The notes: a model not told the origin generated them from the letters alone. 64,000 bases of DNA from Artemisia argyi (GCA_030686995.1 CM060704.1:120878042-120942041), one strand, 5' to 3'. Counted from the first letter of the stretch, positions 32,647 to 45,800 are shown. Program-made: numbers and translations.

Positions 32647-32682
32647 TTTTCTGGAAAAGGAAATGATAATTGTTTGATTACG

Positions 32683-32683
32683 G

Positions 32684-32714
<31 letters not shown>

Positions 32715-32731
32715 TCTGCTTGTGTGTGTGT
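32683..32731. repeat. (GT)n microsatellites in the leader of the convergent MULE gene
   Basis: About 14 GT units followed by TTTTTCTGCT and a shorter GT run, between the right terminal repeat and the ATG at 32646. Confidence 0.85.
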
Positions 32732-32824
32732 GAAGGCGTTGACAATTTAATATGAAAGCTGAAAATAACTTTGCAAATTAGCCACTGAGGTCTAATCACA
32801 TTGATACCAAGCACAGAGCCGAAA

Positions 32825-33027
32825 GTTGGTGGGAGATAAGTATGAACAGTGAAATGACGATACTACCCTCAAATACGTGGCACTTAACGGGAAAATTAAC
32901 GGAAAATGGCTCTCAGTGGCGATTTTGCGAAAATGTGGAACGTTGGTGTCTTTTTTGCGCTACTTTTTGTCTCGGTCCCGTTTTTGCAAATTCGTGGAAT
33001 GTTAAGGACCATTTTTGCAATTTACCC
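32825..33027 (-). repeat. MULE right terminal inverted repeat
   Basis: Reverse match of the left repeat; followed immediately by the second copy of TTTAATTTT (33028-33036). Confidence 0.85.
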
Positions 33028-33556
33028 TTTAATTTTCTTGTATTTGATTTTTATCTTATTTGATTTCACGTTCAGAAAAGTTAAATGAATAACACACATT
33101 GCCACAAACTCATCAAAATAATTATTTGATTCTTTCAATTTTTCCAATGAAACCTTTAATGAAGATGACATAATCAGTAACATCAATATATTTGTACTCA
33201 ACCATACGCAATGTTTGGCCAAAAGATTTTGTACTCAAAAATTGACCATGATACAACTTATTAGAGAAATTCGACTACAAAAACAGAGTAAAAAAATTAT
33301 CAGTCTTTTGCAATGCTTTTATATAAAAGATGAAAACGTTTTCTTTGTAATAGATTTTGGACTTTTTTTTTTTTTTCTCATGTTTTCAACAACAAAGTTT
33401 TATGATTTTACATTTTGACTACGTGACAAAAATAATGACTATTGAACCAAACTAACCAGAATGAAATTGCATGAAATATGAAGTTGAGTGAAATACTTGC
33501 AATGCAGAAAAGATATCAAAGAAATAGAAATGAAGTAATGTGAGCATGAGGTGACA
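33028..33556 (-). repeat. Leader unit LU3, distal part beyond the MULE
   Basis: It continues LU3 after the target duplication and matches 20188-20710 in reverse, 24650-25046 directly, and part of 62513-62680. It contains no supported gene. A pair of head-to-head short ORFs recurs in all copies but starts at TTG codons. Confidence 0.75.
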
Positions 33557-33725
33557 GCTTAAGTATAGCACAACAACATCAATCACAAGTTCACAACCGT
33601 TAGATTCGAAAGAATATACCTAGAGATACGTGTTGAATATATGATGACCAAATCTTTTTCCTATTCTCCGACATCATGAAGCCAGTCAGCCACCGTGCTC
33701 TACACGTTCGATTAAAAAAAATACT
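33557..33725. other. Unassigned flank with R3 target site
   Basis: About 170 bp with no match elsewhere in the window. It ends in ATACT (33721-33725), the left copy of the R3 target duplication. Confidence 0.6.
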
Positions 33726-34219
33726 TGATGACGTATAGTCTATATTTGGGCCACGAGCCCAAATGATAAACATTACTAGGCACATACCCGCCACGAGTGG
33801 GCTATCATGACAAATGACTTGGGCCATAACATCAATGGTTTGGACTCACGAAGGCCCAAACCCAACCAAACTATCCGAGCGTAGATAGGGATCTCCTATT
33901 TACGGAATAGATATCCTTACCTCGGATACGCACCACGTGTGCGAAGAGTAAGGTGCAAGAAACCTACAAGGATTCTGCGCCTATATATAGAATTACACGA
34001 TTCTCATTAAAGGTACGATTCACAAACCCTAACTCTTCAACATAACCCTAAAACCGATTACTTACTCTCACGATGGAGTCTAATCATGGGAGACAATCCC
34101 ACGATAAGCCTAACGGTGTTGTTTGCTTTCTTATTAGTGCGCAGGTCTCAAAGCACTAAAGTTCTAATTGGTACGAGAGCAGGAGTCCAAACAAGGTAAG
34201 ACCAACTTTTGTAACAACA
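33726..34219 (+). repeat. R3 5' LTR
   Basis: 494 bp with a TATATATAG box at 33982-33990. The transcribed part would start near CACGATTCTCATTAAAGG. Confidence 0.92.
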
Positions 34220-34221
34220 AG

Positions 34222-34240
34222 TGGCGCCATCCGTGGGACC
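34222..34240 (+). other. R3 primer binding site
   Basis: TGGCGCCATCCGTGGGACC, 2 nt after the LTR. The first eight bases are like the other elements but the rest differs, so a different tRNA primes R3. I do not assign which. Confidence 0.75.
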
Positions 34241-34264
34241 CTACACTAAGAACTCAAGACCAGA

Positions 34265-35481
34265 ATGCCGAAAAACAAGAACTCAGGACAGCGGACCCCG
34301 CAGTCGGAGAAAACACGTGATGATCCACAGAAAAAGAAGCATCATGGCTCGACCTCGAGGCCTATCTCTGGAACAACCAGTGCGCCTAGCCATCGCGAGT
34401 CGAACATAACTCCAATCCCTACCACGGTAGAGTTGCCTTTGGGGACAACCTAAACCACTACCGTGGTCCCAAACGCTGAGGACCTTCAGCGCACCCTCTT
34501 TACCACTCCCCACCAAACGGTACCCATAGTAGACAACACTGTGCCGCCAAGAGCACCTAATAGAGAGAGGGAACCTCATGCGGAGACGAACATCCTCACA
34601 AGTGGAAGAGGATGCATCTGAGTTGACATTAAACGACTTTGTGTCCCAACATTACGAGACTTTAACTAGTCTCATGCGAGAGGATGCAAGAAGAAGGTCA
34701 AACCCTAGCCTGCAAGCCCAGCTAAACTTTGATCAAGAAAAATCTCCACCGCGCTACTATGAGCGCGAAAACAATAAGAGGCGCACCAACGTCCACGATC
34801 GACTTGGTACAACATCTAACTCTCAATACTCGGAGGAATATGAAGATAACGAGAGGCACACCAACGTCCACGCTAGGCTTGGTAGCCGCAGGATGCAAGA
34901 TAGACTCGTACGATAGCGCTCACCGAGCGTAAGCGTCTCAAGGTCAGGAAGCAGAGGAATCCAAGATAGGCTTGAGAGACATTACTACCCAAGTAGAAGC
35001 CCTCCAAACTCGGACTCCGAGAAAAAATGGCGCAAGCGCCACAAAAGGAACAACTCCTCTTCGAGTAACTCCTCGGACAACGAGGATAGAGAGACAGGAC
35101 ATTGGAAGTCTAAAAACCGACGTCGGGACGAGGAGGATGAAGATATTTCCCTTCCTTGGCGTCGCCAAAAGGTTGATGCGTTCACGCGACGTATCAGCGA
35201 TTTCTCAGACAATAAGAGAAGGCGCATGCCTGCCAACGTTAAAACATATGACGGAACAGGTGATCCTGACGATCACCTAAAAATTTTTGAGTCAGCGGCC
35301 GCCATCGAAAATTGGCCACAACCTGTGTGGTGCCATATGTTCAACTCTAGCTTAGTAGGGAATGCGCGAACATGGTTCAGCAAGCTTCCACGACGAAGCA
35401 TAAATGGGTTTGAAGAGCTGCGGAAGGCATTCCAACTAAATTTCACGCAAAGAAAGAAATGCGCAAAGAACCCTGTGGAAC
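34265..35481 (+). pseudogene. R3 gag, N-terminal part, interrupted by R4
   Basis: It starts at ATG 34265 (MPKNKNSGQ). A stop at 34451-34453 and a frame change near 34570-34600 follow, then a frame open to a stop at 34914-34916 and on to 35481. Visible gag-domain motifs: MPANVKTYDGTGDPDDHLKI, WPQPVWCHMF, ARTWFSKLP and FEELRKAFQLNF (35226-35470). The N-terminal part is rich in Arg/Ser/Glu repeats. R4 cuts it right after NPVEL; the next gag codons resume at 46374. Confidence 0.8.
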
Positions 35482-38400
35482 TGATTCGTGTCAATTATAG
35501 TAATTATATTCCAAAGAACTACTAATGAAAGTATTTCTCGGGTCGTTCTCCCAACGAAGGTAAAATGGAATCGTGAATAATCGAATCGCGAAATCGTGTC
35601 GTGAAAAGCGGTAAAATGAAAAATATGATTTAGGAATTCAAGTTGTGATAAGTAATAGTGAAATATGAAGAATTTACAAGCTAAATATGTACAAATGTTG
35701 AAAACGTAAAAACGGAAATGCACACGCGTTAATTAAAACGTAACGTTTAATGAAAAATGATTCTACAAACTTGAAAATATTTTCTAAAAATCTAAAACTA
35801 TTAAAAAGAATTTTAAGAAAAAGAAAAATATTTTTTTGAGTTTTTATTTATTTTCTAGAATTTATTTCCTATTTTTAGAATTTAAAATGAATTAAAAATA
35901 AAGAAAAATAGAAAAACAAATTTGAAAAATGAAAATTAAATTCTAAAAATTCTAAAATATTATAAAAGAAATTCTAAAATTATTTTTGTATTTTTCAAGA
36001 CTTTTTCTGTATTTTTTTTGGATTTTTGTTATTTAAAATTGATTTAAAAATGATTTTAAACTAAAAGAAATTAAGAAAAATAGTAAATGAACTCAGAAAA
36101 TTATGAAAATTTACCAGAAATTCTAAAATAATAAAAGAAGCTTGCAGAAAAATTTTGGAAAAGAAAAATTAAGCAGAAGTGCTTATTTAGCCAAAATCAG
36201 CTTATGACAAGTGCTTATTTATAAGCACTTGCCACAAAACTTTACCAAACTGAAAACAAAGATGGAATATACAATAATAAACTCAAAAGAACTCAGAAAT
36301 ATAAAAAGAATGATCACATGCACTTCACACAGATTCAAGAAGATTTAATGAAAATCACAATTAAGCTAATGAATAAGCACTTTGCTTAAACAGGTTAACT
36401 AGCAGTAGCAGACCTAATGCAATACTCCTACAATTATAAACAAACTCAGTAGAACTAATGAGATACAATTCAAGCTCAATTAAACAAGTGCAGCTATATG
36501 AAAATATCGAAAATCTAACTCAGGTAGCCAACTAGCAGATACAATAAGCAGTCCCTAATAAGCTGAGGACAACAAGATTATGGATGCAAATCAATATCTA
36601 CACTACTGAGATGCAAATAAACTTGAATACTACATCCAAACCTACCAAATGCAACTCTAAAATCACATGAGAACAGCAGCAGTTAACACCAAATCTGAAT
36701 GCACAGTTGACTTTCTAAGTTAATTCTACTTTGACCTTATCAGATTTCAAAAGATAAAAACTACTCCTACTTGTTATAATAAGCTAATATGAAACAAGAT
36801 TAAACTTCTATTAACTATATAGCAACTGTCACTAAAGTTACACTAACTGATTCTTAATATACTAACAGATAAGCTACTATGAAATCTAATTTTGACTTTA
36901 TTGAATAAGACCTACTGTTTAAATGAATCTAAACTATATTATCACACCTAAGTAATCTAAATGTAACAAAATATCAGCAATGCAACCATAGTCCAATACA
37001 ATAAATCTCAGATCCAAACACCCTAGAATAAGCAGATTACGCTAAGTTTACAGATTCAAGCTAAGTATCTCTAATCTAATAATCACTACAGTTACTCTAA
37101 TATATTATAAGACTAAAGCAATATCAAACAACTACTGACATTAACTATATCTAAAAATCATAGATCAAAAATTAAGACAGATAACTAAAACAATAAGCTA
37201 CTCAGATCAAACTTTAAACAGCAAATCTAATGATCAATCTAGCTCAGAAATCAATTCCAAATCAGCCTATAATGAACCAATAATCACATTCAAACAGCAA
37301 GCATTAACAATCTACTATAAATCTCAGATTCTCAGATTCAATTAACTAGCAGCTTACACTACAACTTACAATCCTAAACTGATAATCAACAAACTAATGA
37401 TCAAACAAGATACAAGAGCAATAATAAAAGCAATTACACTAATCATAGCCAGCAATTAACTAGCATAAACCAAAAACTCAAATTGAATGCTTGAAAAAAC
37501 TAAAGTGAGACTTACAAATTGAGATCTCAGCTCCCTGAGATCCTCCTAAAGCTAGCCTATAGATAGGCTCCAACACCTTCTGCAATCATAATCTACCACC
37601 ATTTAACACAGCAATTGACTAATGTTGACTGTGAGAATACTTAAACACTGAAAATGGTTTCAACAAATCCAAAAGAGCTTTTAAACTAAAATAAGATGTA
37701 GCAATCAACAAAACAGCTTCATTATAAGCTGATTTAACTAAACTTTTCTATTTGATTTTTCTGATCTTTACAAAAACAGTTTAACTACTTAAGCATTAAT
37801 TTGAATGAAATAGTAACAAGATGTTTTCAAAACTAAACTTCTACTGAAATTAAAGAGATTAATACCAAAACAATAAGCTGAAAACAATAAGATGGAATCT
37901 ACTGAAAACAAATTTGAATCAAATTGAAGCTAAAATTCATTAAACAATGAGAAATTACATCTGAAATTTAAATGTTTACAATTAAGAAAAGATTTTGGCA
38001 GAGCTTCGCTATTCGAAGCTCCACACTAATACAAGCTATCATATCTCCTATTTATAGCTAAACTATGAGTTGGGGGTCACGGATTGCCAAGCTGGCAATC
38101 CGTGTGCTTGTGTTTCTTTCAATCACCTCAGGACTATACGATCATCATCAATCATTCCTCATCTATTCATAGCCCTTGGATTAGATCCTGTGACGTGTTT
38201 GTACCAGTAATAGCCTGCCACGTAGCCCGTTTGTGCTCTGCCATACTCTAACATGCTCTGCCACACTTTGACACGCTCCTAGAGTACCCTTGATTTGACT
38301 TTAATACCCTTAATTGTGGTGAATTTTTGGGATGGGGTAATTAGGGTTCATCAGTGAATAGTGAATATCTGGGAAAAGGGTAATTTGGGGTTGATTTGGG

Positions 38401-38954
38401 CGTGGGTAAGTATTATATAATAATTTGGTTATGTTGACCTTTTTGACCGGGTTGTAGTCTTAGGTTTGGGATTGATATTTTAATGATTGGGCTTTTGGGT
38501 AAGAATTTTGGACTTGGGCTTTGGTAAAAGATGGATTTGGATTAGGATTAATTTGGACCAGATTTTCATCCTTTGTAAATTCAGATTTTGGTATACAATG
38601 TACAAGGACCAATTATGTAAATTTCCAAATTCCAATGGTAAATTCTGCCATTCTTTGAAAAATAAATCCAAGGGCTAATCTTGCCAAGTAGTTAATCTTC
38701 AAGGTAAATTCTGACAGTCTGAGCATAAAAGTGATCCAAACTTGAAAATTCTTTCCCGGCTTCGGCTCTTTGACCAGCTTCTACTCTCGTGCCCGATTTT
38801 TCCGGTATTTGTGTGATTTTTCTTCTTTTTATGATAAATCCGTTCCTGCACATTCACAACATAAAAACAAGTGTTTTCTTGGCATTTGTTAGCTCAAATA
38901 GTCGTTTTGGGTCGATAATTAGCCATAAAATAGTGAGTGAATAAGCACTCACCA
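35482..38954 (-). repeat. R4 3' LTR
   Basis: 3473 bp. Minus-strand TATAAATAG at 38048-38056 precedes GAGATATGATAGC. The inner 35740-36180 is AT-rich, 36200-37500 is CA/TA-rich without ORFs. The segment near 38560-38640 has a GGACCAATTATGTAAATTT repeat like the R2 LTR array. Confidence 0.9.
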
Positions 38955-41100
38955 AAATCCCCCCGACTAAGGTATTGCCGTGTCCTCACGCAATGTGATC
39001 AATTCACGCTTTTGGGATAAATAATTTTCAAAACTCTTCCTACTGACTTTGAAAAGTAGCAAGGAGGTTCAAAAGAAATAGTAAAATCATTTATTCCCGA
39101 AAAACGCTCCGTTTCCCAAAATTTTCCTTTATTCCTTTATTTCACTTACACTTTCTATTTTTGGACTTTTATCACTTCATACTTGTGACGGTTTGTTGAA
39201 CTTTCATTATCTTGCAATAATTATTAGGGTCAACGAGTAGAAACACTTCTATTTAAGAAGCGACCATCCGGATAAAAATCGTCATCCTTGATTTTTTCAC
39301 GAGTCCCCAAACTAAGCGTTCAAACGAGATCACAGCTTATTTACAAATTAGATGCTAACACTACTCATAACAGTTACTTGTGGAAACTCCTTACTCCCAT
39401 TTCCTAGGTTTTGTATCTCAATATTTTATTTTGTTGAGAAATGAATTGCTTCATATTTTCTCGTTTCAATAATTTTTAGTCCGATAGTGATACCTAAGTT
39501 AAAACGATAAGTAGTTATTCATTTTCTCTTAAGAACCACTGCAATAGAAATTCGGTCCACATCAAGGAATTTGGGGTACATACAATATCAAGAATATAAG
39601 TTGCGGAGTACGATCACGTGCACCTCATGTGACTGATTACTAATCACGTATCACATGCACCTCACGCGCCAACAACTTATTGATACATACATAGCTCTTA
39701 TTCAACAATACTACAACTTTCATTTTTTTTCATTTTTCTCATTTTTTCACTTTTTTTCATACTTTTCTTGATTTTTTCTCATAACATCAATGGAAGCTTA
39801 TCGGGTAGCTCCAAAACCACATAGATAATCAACTTTTGACTTTTAATTTTTTCACTTTTTGCTCTTATTTTTGATGTTCCTTGATATGTACCCAACTTCT
39901 AAAGCAAAAATTCTCTTAAGAAAACAAAGAACTAAATATTATTCAAACCAAAATACCACTAATTAACCTAGAACATCTATTTTATATGTGTGACGTTTCT
40001 GATGGGAGTAAAAAGCCACAAGTACCTCTCATGAGCTCTAAAGAGAACCACTACTCCACGTTTAGCATCTAACTTCTAAATAAACTCTATCATTTCTCGC
40101 TCTTCGCAATTTAAGATTCCAAATAATGAAACCCGCGAATACTTAGCCGATAATCAGCCACGCATATATAAAGTCAGTTACGGAAACTTGCAAATTCTAG
40201 AAGAAGAATTCGCGTTTTCTAGCTCCTGATGTAAAAGACTAGCGAAAGCTTTTAAGCTGCGCATGTATAAAGTCAAGTACGGGAACTTGCAGATTCTTAA
40301 GAAAGAATTCGCATTTTATAGCTCCTTGTGTACAAAACTAGCACAAGCTTATGTGATTATCATTGGTTGAGGGAACAAGCTAGGGCTCAACACGCCCGGT
40401 CAAGTCAAAATATTTATTCCTACTCTCGCCAGCAAGAAAGTCAACAAGGTGTCAAAACACTTATTCAAACTTTATTATATTTTTGCACAACTTTTCTACT
40501 TTTCTCATTTTTTCTTATACTTTTTCATGACTTTTTCTTCAAAATTTTTGAAAATTTCCAAATTTTTTTTCAATTTTTTATTTTTGGTGGAAAAACGGAG
40601 TTGCAAGAGTACACGACTTGTGAAACATGCAAGGTCAAAATCGAATCGAAGATTCACCCTCCCCCCGACTAGAACGAAACATTGTCCTCAATGTTTAATG
40701 GGTTAAGGCAATCCTAACAAAATTCTAGGCCGTTTATTACTTATGCCAAAGAAAACGTTAGTCGATAAGATTTAACGGATATAGGATTTCCAAATAGCAC
40801 CGATGAATGAGACTCCAAGTGAAGAGATAACGAGCACGAGAGTCATCATAAATCATGGACAATCCTAAACAAACATCACAAACAACCACAGAACACAAGA
40901 GTAGAAGAGGCCCCCCCTCCTCACATTAGGTGTTAGAAAATAGAAAAATAAGAAGATGAAATGATAAGCATGGGTTGCCACCCACGAAGCGCTTGTTTTT
41001 GTTCACCGAGTCACATGAGCTTGACTCGATCCCCGAATTAATTCGTCCTTGGGGAGAGCAGATTGAACGGACACCCGACACAAAAGATAGAGATGCCAAG
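38955..41100 (-). other. R4 internal 3' region
   Basis: No credible ORF. A 99 bp tandem repeat (about 40162-40260 and 40261-40359) shares TATAAAGTCA, GGAACTTGCA, AGAATTCGC and TAGCTCCT. GGGTGGCAACCC (minus strand, about 40972-40983) with AAGCGCTT and a GAGTC...GACTC inverted repeat (41008-41027) lie just past the ORF end, as in R1 and R5. Confidence 0.65.
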
Positions 41101-41216
41101 GTCAAATACGGTGTCCTCACTCCCGGTGGAGTGGAAAAGTGACGAAGTGATGGATAAATAAAGAATCGGTGAAAAACCCGGATGATAATAGCAAAATCAT
41201 ACATCTCATCCACCAT

Positions 41217-42692
41217 TCAAAAATTAACTTCATTCATTCCGAATTCAAAAATTATATCGGGTGGTTTTGCAGGTGGACGAGAAGAAAGCAAATCGGAATA
41301 AATATCATTCTCGTCATTCTCAATACCCGGTGGTATCGAGTCATCCGCAGCAAGAAATAGATCGACATCCTCTAAAAGAGGGTCACGTAACGGATTATCG
41401 AAAATAGATATAGAGTCGATCTCAAAGATAAAACGCTCATAATCCGGAAGAGAGATATCAGCATGAATAGTGGGATTGCCACTACTAGTCTCTTTGAATC
41501 GAAAAATTTCAAGCTCGGGTAAAGAATCACTATCCATAACGGGGATAGGAGGAGAAGTAAGAGGATCATTCAATGCCTCAATACGGGAGATAAGAAGATT
41601 GACATTCAACAATGTTTCACGTAAAGCTTCATCTCGGATTTCCGTGTCATCATCTTCTTCATTATCATCTTCAAAGCTTTCAAGCTCAAGATATTCTTCA
41701 TCAACATAATCGATCTCTCCACATGATATAGAATCATCATTATCAGAATCGGAGAATAACTCATCACGATTATCTTCAAACGGTATATCATTCGTATCAA
41801 CTTGATCATCAAAATGATTATTTTCAACAAATTCAGAATCATTGTTAGAAATCTCCTCGGACTCACTCGGGATTGGAACGAGGTTCTCAACACTTGACTT
41901 ATTGAATTCGTCCGATTCCGTTGCCGGAATAGTGTCAAGATGCCCGTCCCCCATTGTTAGAGAGTCTTCGGGTTCAACGGGAGAAGAGATAGAATCATTT
42001 TGAGGATTAAGATTGATCATAATCGTGGAATCATCATCGTACAAACAACACTCGCAAAACTGAAATTTTCTTTCTTCGGTACAAGGTTCTTCCATTGATT
42101 TCACGTTAGGCTCTGGAGTAGATGTATAACGACTATTCACCATCTCTTTCAACTCATCCATCATGGATTTGATTTCCAAAATTTGATTAGAAAAATTGGA
42201 AGATTGTGGGGGTTGGTAAAAACCATTATAATCGTAACAAGAATTAGGTTCATGATAAGAATTTTCAAACGATCCCCCACAATATTCAAAACTCGATGTA
42301 TTTTGAAATGAATCACCATTGTAGCACGAATTTGGCTCATAAAAATCATTTTGAGGATAACAATCAAGGCTCGGATCGTAAGCGTAAGACGTATCAGCAT
42401 TCGAAGCATAGCATATACAATCGGTATATCCACATACATCACAAAAACATTGCCCACACGGCATTCCTTCTTCGGACGGGTTTCCACAATTATAGCAATA
42501 AAATGTAGGTGGTGGTGGTGTATAAAAATCGGGAATGTTTGACGAATTGTTGAACGAATTTTGATCATACGTATGAGAATTACAATTCAAACAAACGCCA
42601 TCACGAATATTATCTCCACATTCGTCGCACGTACACCACACACAAAACCCTCCGAAGAACGGTTCTCCATAAATAGAACAAATCGGATCCAT
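41217..42692 (-). CDS. R4 gag-like Cys-rich acidic protein
   Basis: 491 codons from ATG at 42692. A Cys cluster near residues 4-35 (CVWCTCDECGDNIRDGVCLNC) matches the double zinc-ribbon-like segment of R2, but the first pair is damaged (CSIYGEP for C-x2-C). A second cluster near 63-95 (CYNCG...CGQCFCDVCGYTDC) has no R2 equivalent. The knuckles of R2 are reduced to CGGSFENS-like remnants. The rest is strongly acidic, with MGDGHLDTIPATESDE and ENLVPIPSESEE conserved with R2. The frame ends before the hydrophobic tail, whose remnants lie at 41100-41200 in another frame. Likely nucleic-acid binding via zinc; role unknown. Confidence 0.7.
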   Translation of the reverse strand: MDPICSIYGEPFFGGFCVWCTCDECGDNIRDGVCLNCNSHTYDQNSFNNSSNIPDFYTPPPPTFYCYNCGNPSEEGMPCGQCFCDVCGYTDCICYASNADTSYAYDPSLDCYPQNDFYEPNSCYNGDSFQNTSSFEYCGGSFENSYHEPNSCYDYNGFYQPPQSSNFSNQILEIKSMMDELKEMVNSRYTSTPEPNVKSMEEPCTEERKFQFCECCLYDDDSTIMINLNPQNDSISSPVEPEDSLTMGDGHLDTIPATESDEFNKSSVENLVPIPSESEEISNNDSEFVENNHFDDQVDTNDIPFEDNRDELFSDSDNDDSISCGEIDYVDEEYLELESFEDDNEEDDDTEIRDEALRETLLNVNLLISRIEALNDPLTSPPIPVMDSDSLPELEIFRFKETSSGNPTIHADISLPDYERFIFEIDSISIFDNPLRDPLLEDVDLFLAADDSIPPGIENDENDIYSDLLSSRPPAKPPDIIFEFGMNEVNF

Positions 42693-42868
42693 TAGAATTA
42701 AACGTGAGAGGGTTTAAGAAGAATAATCAAATATGAGAGGATAAGAAGATTATTTTTGTTTTTGATTTTTCAATTTTTATATTTTTATAGAAAATATATA
42801 CAAGATAGTAGAAAAACTTAACGCAACACGATTTTTCAAGACGAATATTCAAAACTCACGTCCACCTT
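42693..42868 (-). other. R4 5' leader
   Basis: About 175 bp between primer site and ATG, AT-rich, with no recognisable motif. Confidence 0.5.
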
Positions 42869-42885
42869 CCCCGGCAGCGGCACCA
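42869..42885 (-). other. R4 primer binding site (tRNA-Asp type)
   Basis: The minus strand reads TGGTGCCGCTGCCGGGG, two changes from the tRNA-Asp(GUC) complement, 5 nt from the LTR end. Confidence 0.8.
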
Positions 42886-42890
42886 AAAAT

Positions 42891-45800
42891 TGATTCGTGT
42901 CAATTATAGTATAATTATATTCCAAAGAACTACTAATGAAAGTATTTCTTGGGTGGTTCTCCCAACGAAGGTAAAATGGAATCGTGAATAATCGAATCAC
43001 GAAATCGTGTCGTGAAAAGCGGTAAAATGAAAAATATGATTTAGGAATTCAAGTTGTGATAAGTAATAGTGAAATATGAAGAATTTACAAGCTAAATATG
43101 TACAAATGTTGAAAACGTAAAAACGGAAATGCACACGCGTTAATTAAAACGTAACGTTTAATGAAAAATGATTCTACAAACTTGAAAATATTTTCTAAAA
43201 ATCTAAAACTATTAAAAAGAATTTTAAGAAAAAGAAAAATATTTTTTTGAGTTTTTATTTATTTTCTAGAATTTATTTCCTATTTTTAGAATTTAAAATG
43301 AATTAAAAATAAAGAAAAATAGAAAAACAAATTTGAAAAATGAAAATTAAATTCTAAAAATTCTAAAATATTATAAAAGAAATTCTAAAATTATTTTTGT
43401 ATTTTTCAAGACTTTTTCTGTATTTTTTTTGGATTTTTGTTATTTAAAATTGATTTAAAAATGATTTTAAACTAAAAGAAATTAAGAAAAATAGTAAATG
43501 AACTCAGAAAATTATGAAAATTTACCAGAAATTCTAAAATAAGAAAAGAAGCTTGCAGAAAAATTTTGGAAAAGAAAAATTAAGCAGAAGTGCTTATTTA
43601 GCCAAAATCAGCTTATGGCAAGTGCTTATTTATAAGCACTTGCCACAAAACTTTACCAAACTGAAAACAAAGATGGAATATACAATAATAAACTCAAAAG
43701 AACTCAGAAATATAAAAAGAATGATCACATGCACTTCACACAGATTCAAGAAGATTTAATGAAAATCACAATTAAGCTAATGAATAAGCACTTTGCTCAA
43801 ACAGGTTAACTAGCAGTAGCAGACCTAATGCAATACTCCTACAATTATAAACAAACTCAGTAGAACTAATGAGATACAATTCAAGCTCAATTAAACAAGT
43901 GCAGCTATATGAAAATATCAAAAATCTAACTCATGTAGCCAACTAGCAGATACAATAAGCAGTCCCTAATAAGCTGAGGACAACAAGATTATGGATGCAA
44001 ATCAATATCTACACTACTGAGATGCAAATAAACTTGAATACTACATCCAAACCTACCAAATGCAACTCTAAAATCACATGAGAACAGCAGCAGTTAACAC
44101 CAAATCTGAATGCACAGTTGACTTTCTAAGCTAATTCTACTTTGACCTTATCAGATTTCAAAAGATAAAAACTACTCCTACTTGTTATAATAAGCTAATA
44201 TGAAACAAGATTAAACTTCTATTAACTATATAGCAACTGTCACTAAAGTTACACTAACTGATTCTTAATATACTAACAGATAAGCTACTATGAAATCTAA
44301 TTTTGACTTTATTGAATAAGACCTACTGTTTAAATGAATCTAAACTATATTATCACACCTAAGTAATCTAAATGTAACAAAATATCAGCAATGCAACCTT
44401 AGTCCAATACAATAAATCTCAGATCCAAACACCCTAGAATAAGCGGATTACGCTAAGTTTACAGATTCAAGCTAAGTATCTCTAATCTAATAATCACTAC
44501 AGTTACTCTAATATATTATAAGACTAAAGCAATATCAAACAACTACTGACATTAACTATATCTAAAAATCATAGATCAAAAATTAAGACAGATAACTAAA
44601 ACAATAAGCTACTCAGATCAAACTTTAAACAGCAAATCTAATGATCAATCTAGCTCAGAAATCAATTCCAAATCAGCCTATAATGAACCAATAATCACAT
44701 TCAAACAGCAAGCATTAACAATCTACTATAAATCTCAGATTCTCAGATTCAATTAACTAGCAGCTTACACTACAACTTACAATCCTAAACTGATAATCAA
44801 CAAACTAATGATCAAACAAGATACAAGAGCAATAATAAAAGCAATTACACTAATCATAGACAGCAATTAACTAGCATAAACCAAAAACTCAAATTGAATA
44901 CTTGAAAAAACTAAAGTGAGACTTACAAATTGAGATCTCAGCTCCCTGAGATCCTCCTAAAGCTAGCCTATCTTTAGATAGGCTCCAACACCTTCTGCAA
45001 TCATAATCTACCACCATTTAACACAGCAATTGACTAATGTTGACTGTGAGAATACTTGAACACTGAAAATGGTTTCAACAAATCCAAAAGAGCTTTTAAA
45101 CTAAAATAAGATGTAGCAATCAACAAAACAGCTTCATTATAAGCTGATTTAACTAAACTTTTCTATTTGATTTTTCTGATCTTTACAAAAACAGTTTAAC
45201 TACTTAAGCATTAATTTGAATGAAATAGTAACAAGATGTTTTCAAAACTAAACTTCTACTGAAATTAAAGAGATTAATACCAAAACAATAAGCTGAAAAC
45301 AATAAGATGGAATCTACTGAAAACAAATTTGATTCAAATTGAAGCTAAAATTCATTAAACAATGAGAAATTACATCTGAAATTTAAATGTTTACAATTAG
45401 GAAAAGATTTTGGCAGAGCTTCGCTATTCGAAGCTCCACACTAATACAAGCTATCATATCTCCTATTTATAGCTAAACTATGAGTTGGGGGTCACGGATT
45501 TCCAAGCTGGCAATCCGTGTGCTTGTGTTTCTTTCAATCACCTCAGGACTATACGATCATCTTCAATCATTCCTCATCTATTCATAGCCCTTGGATTAGA
45601 TCCTGTGACGTGTTTGTACCAGTAATAGCCTGCCACGTAGCCCGTTTGTGCTCTGCCATACTCTGACATGCTCTGCCACACTTTGACACGCTCCTAGAGT
45701 ACCCTTGATTTGACTTTAATACCCTTAATTGTGGTGAATTTTTGGGATGGGGTAATTAGGGTTTATCAGTGAATAGTGAATATCTGGGAAAAGGGTAATT

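Larger units (their letters stand above)
29220..33027 (+). mobile_element. Complete Mutator-like element (MULE copy 2), 3.8 kb
   Basis: The ends are long inverted repeats of about 205 bp (29220-29425 and 32825-33027) starting GGGTAAATTGCAAAAATGG. It is flanked by a perfect 9 bp duplication TTTAATTTT (29211-29219, 33028-33036), the length typical of Mutator-like elements. Three other leader-unit copies (about 20705, 24650, 62517) have the same site empty. Inside are a plus-strand AT-hook/PB1-like gene and a minus-strand helical-protein gene. No transposase catalytic region, MULE domain or SWIM zinc finger is visible, so the element is non-autonomous or has lost its transposase. Confidence 0.92.

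Noticed and set aside
32305..32814. The longer 169-codon version of the convergent MULE protein
   Set aside because: Its first 56 codons translate a CA/GT microsatellite and flanking leader; the internal ATG at 32646 is the sensible start.
29220..33027. Reading this as a Helitron or a hairpin element
   Set aside because: Long terminal inverted repeats plus a 9 bp duplication and empty sites in paralogs specify a Mutator-like element.
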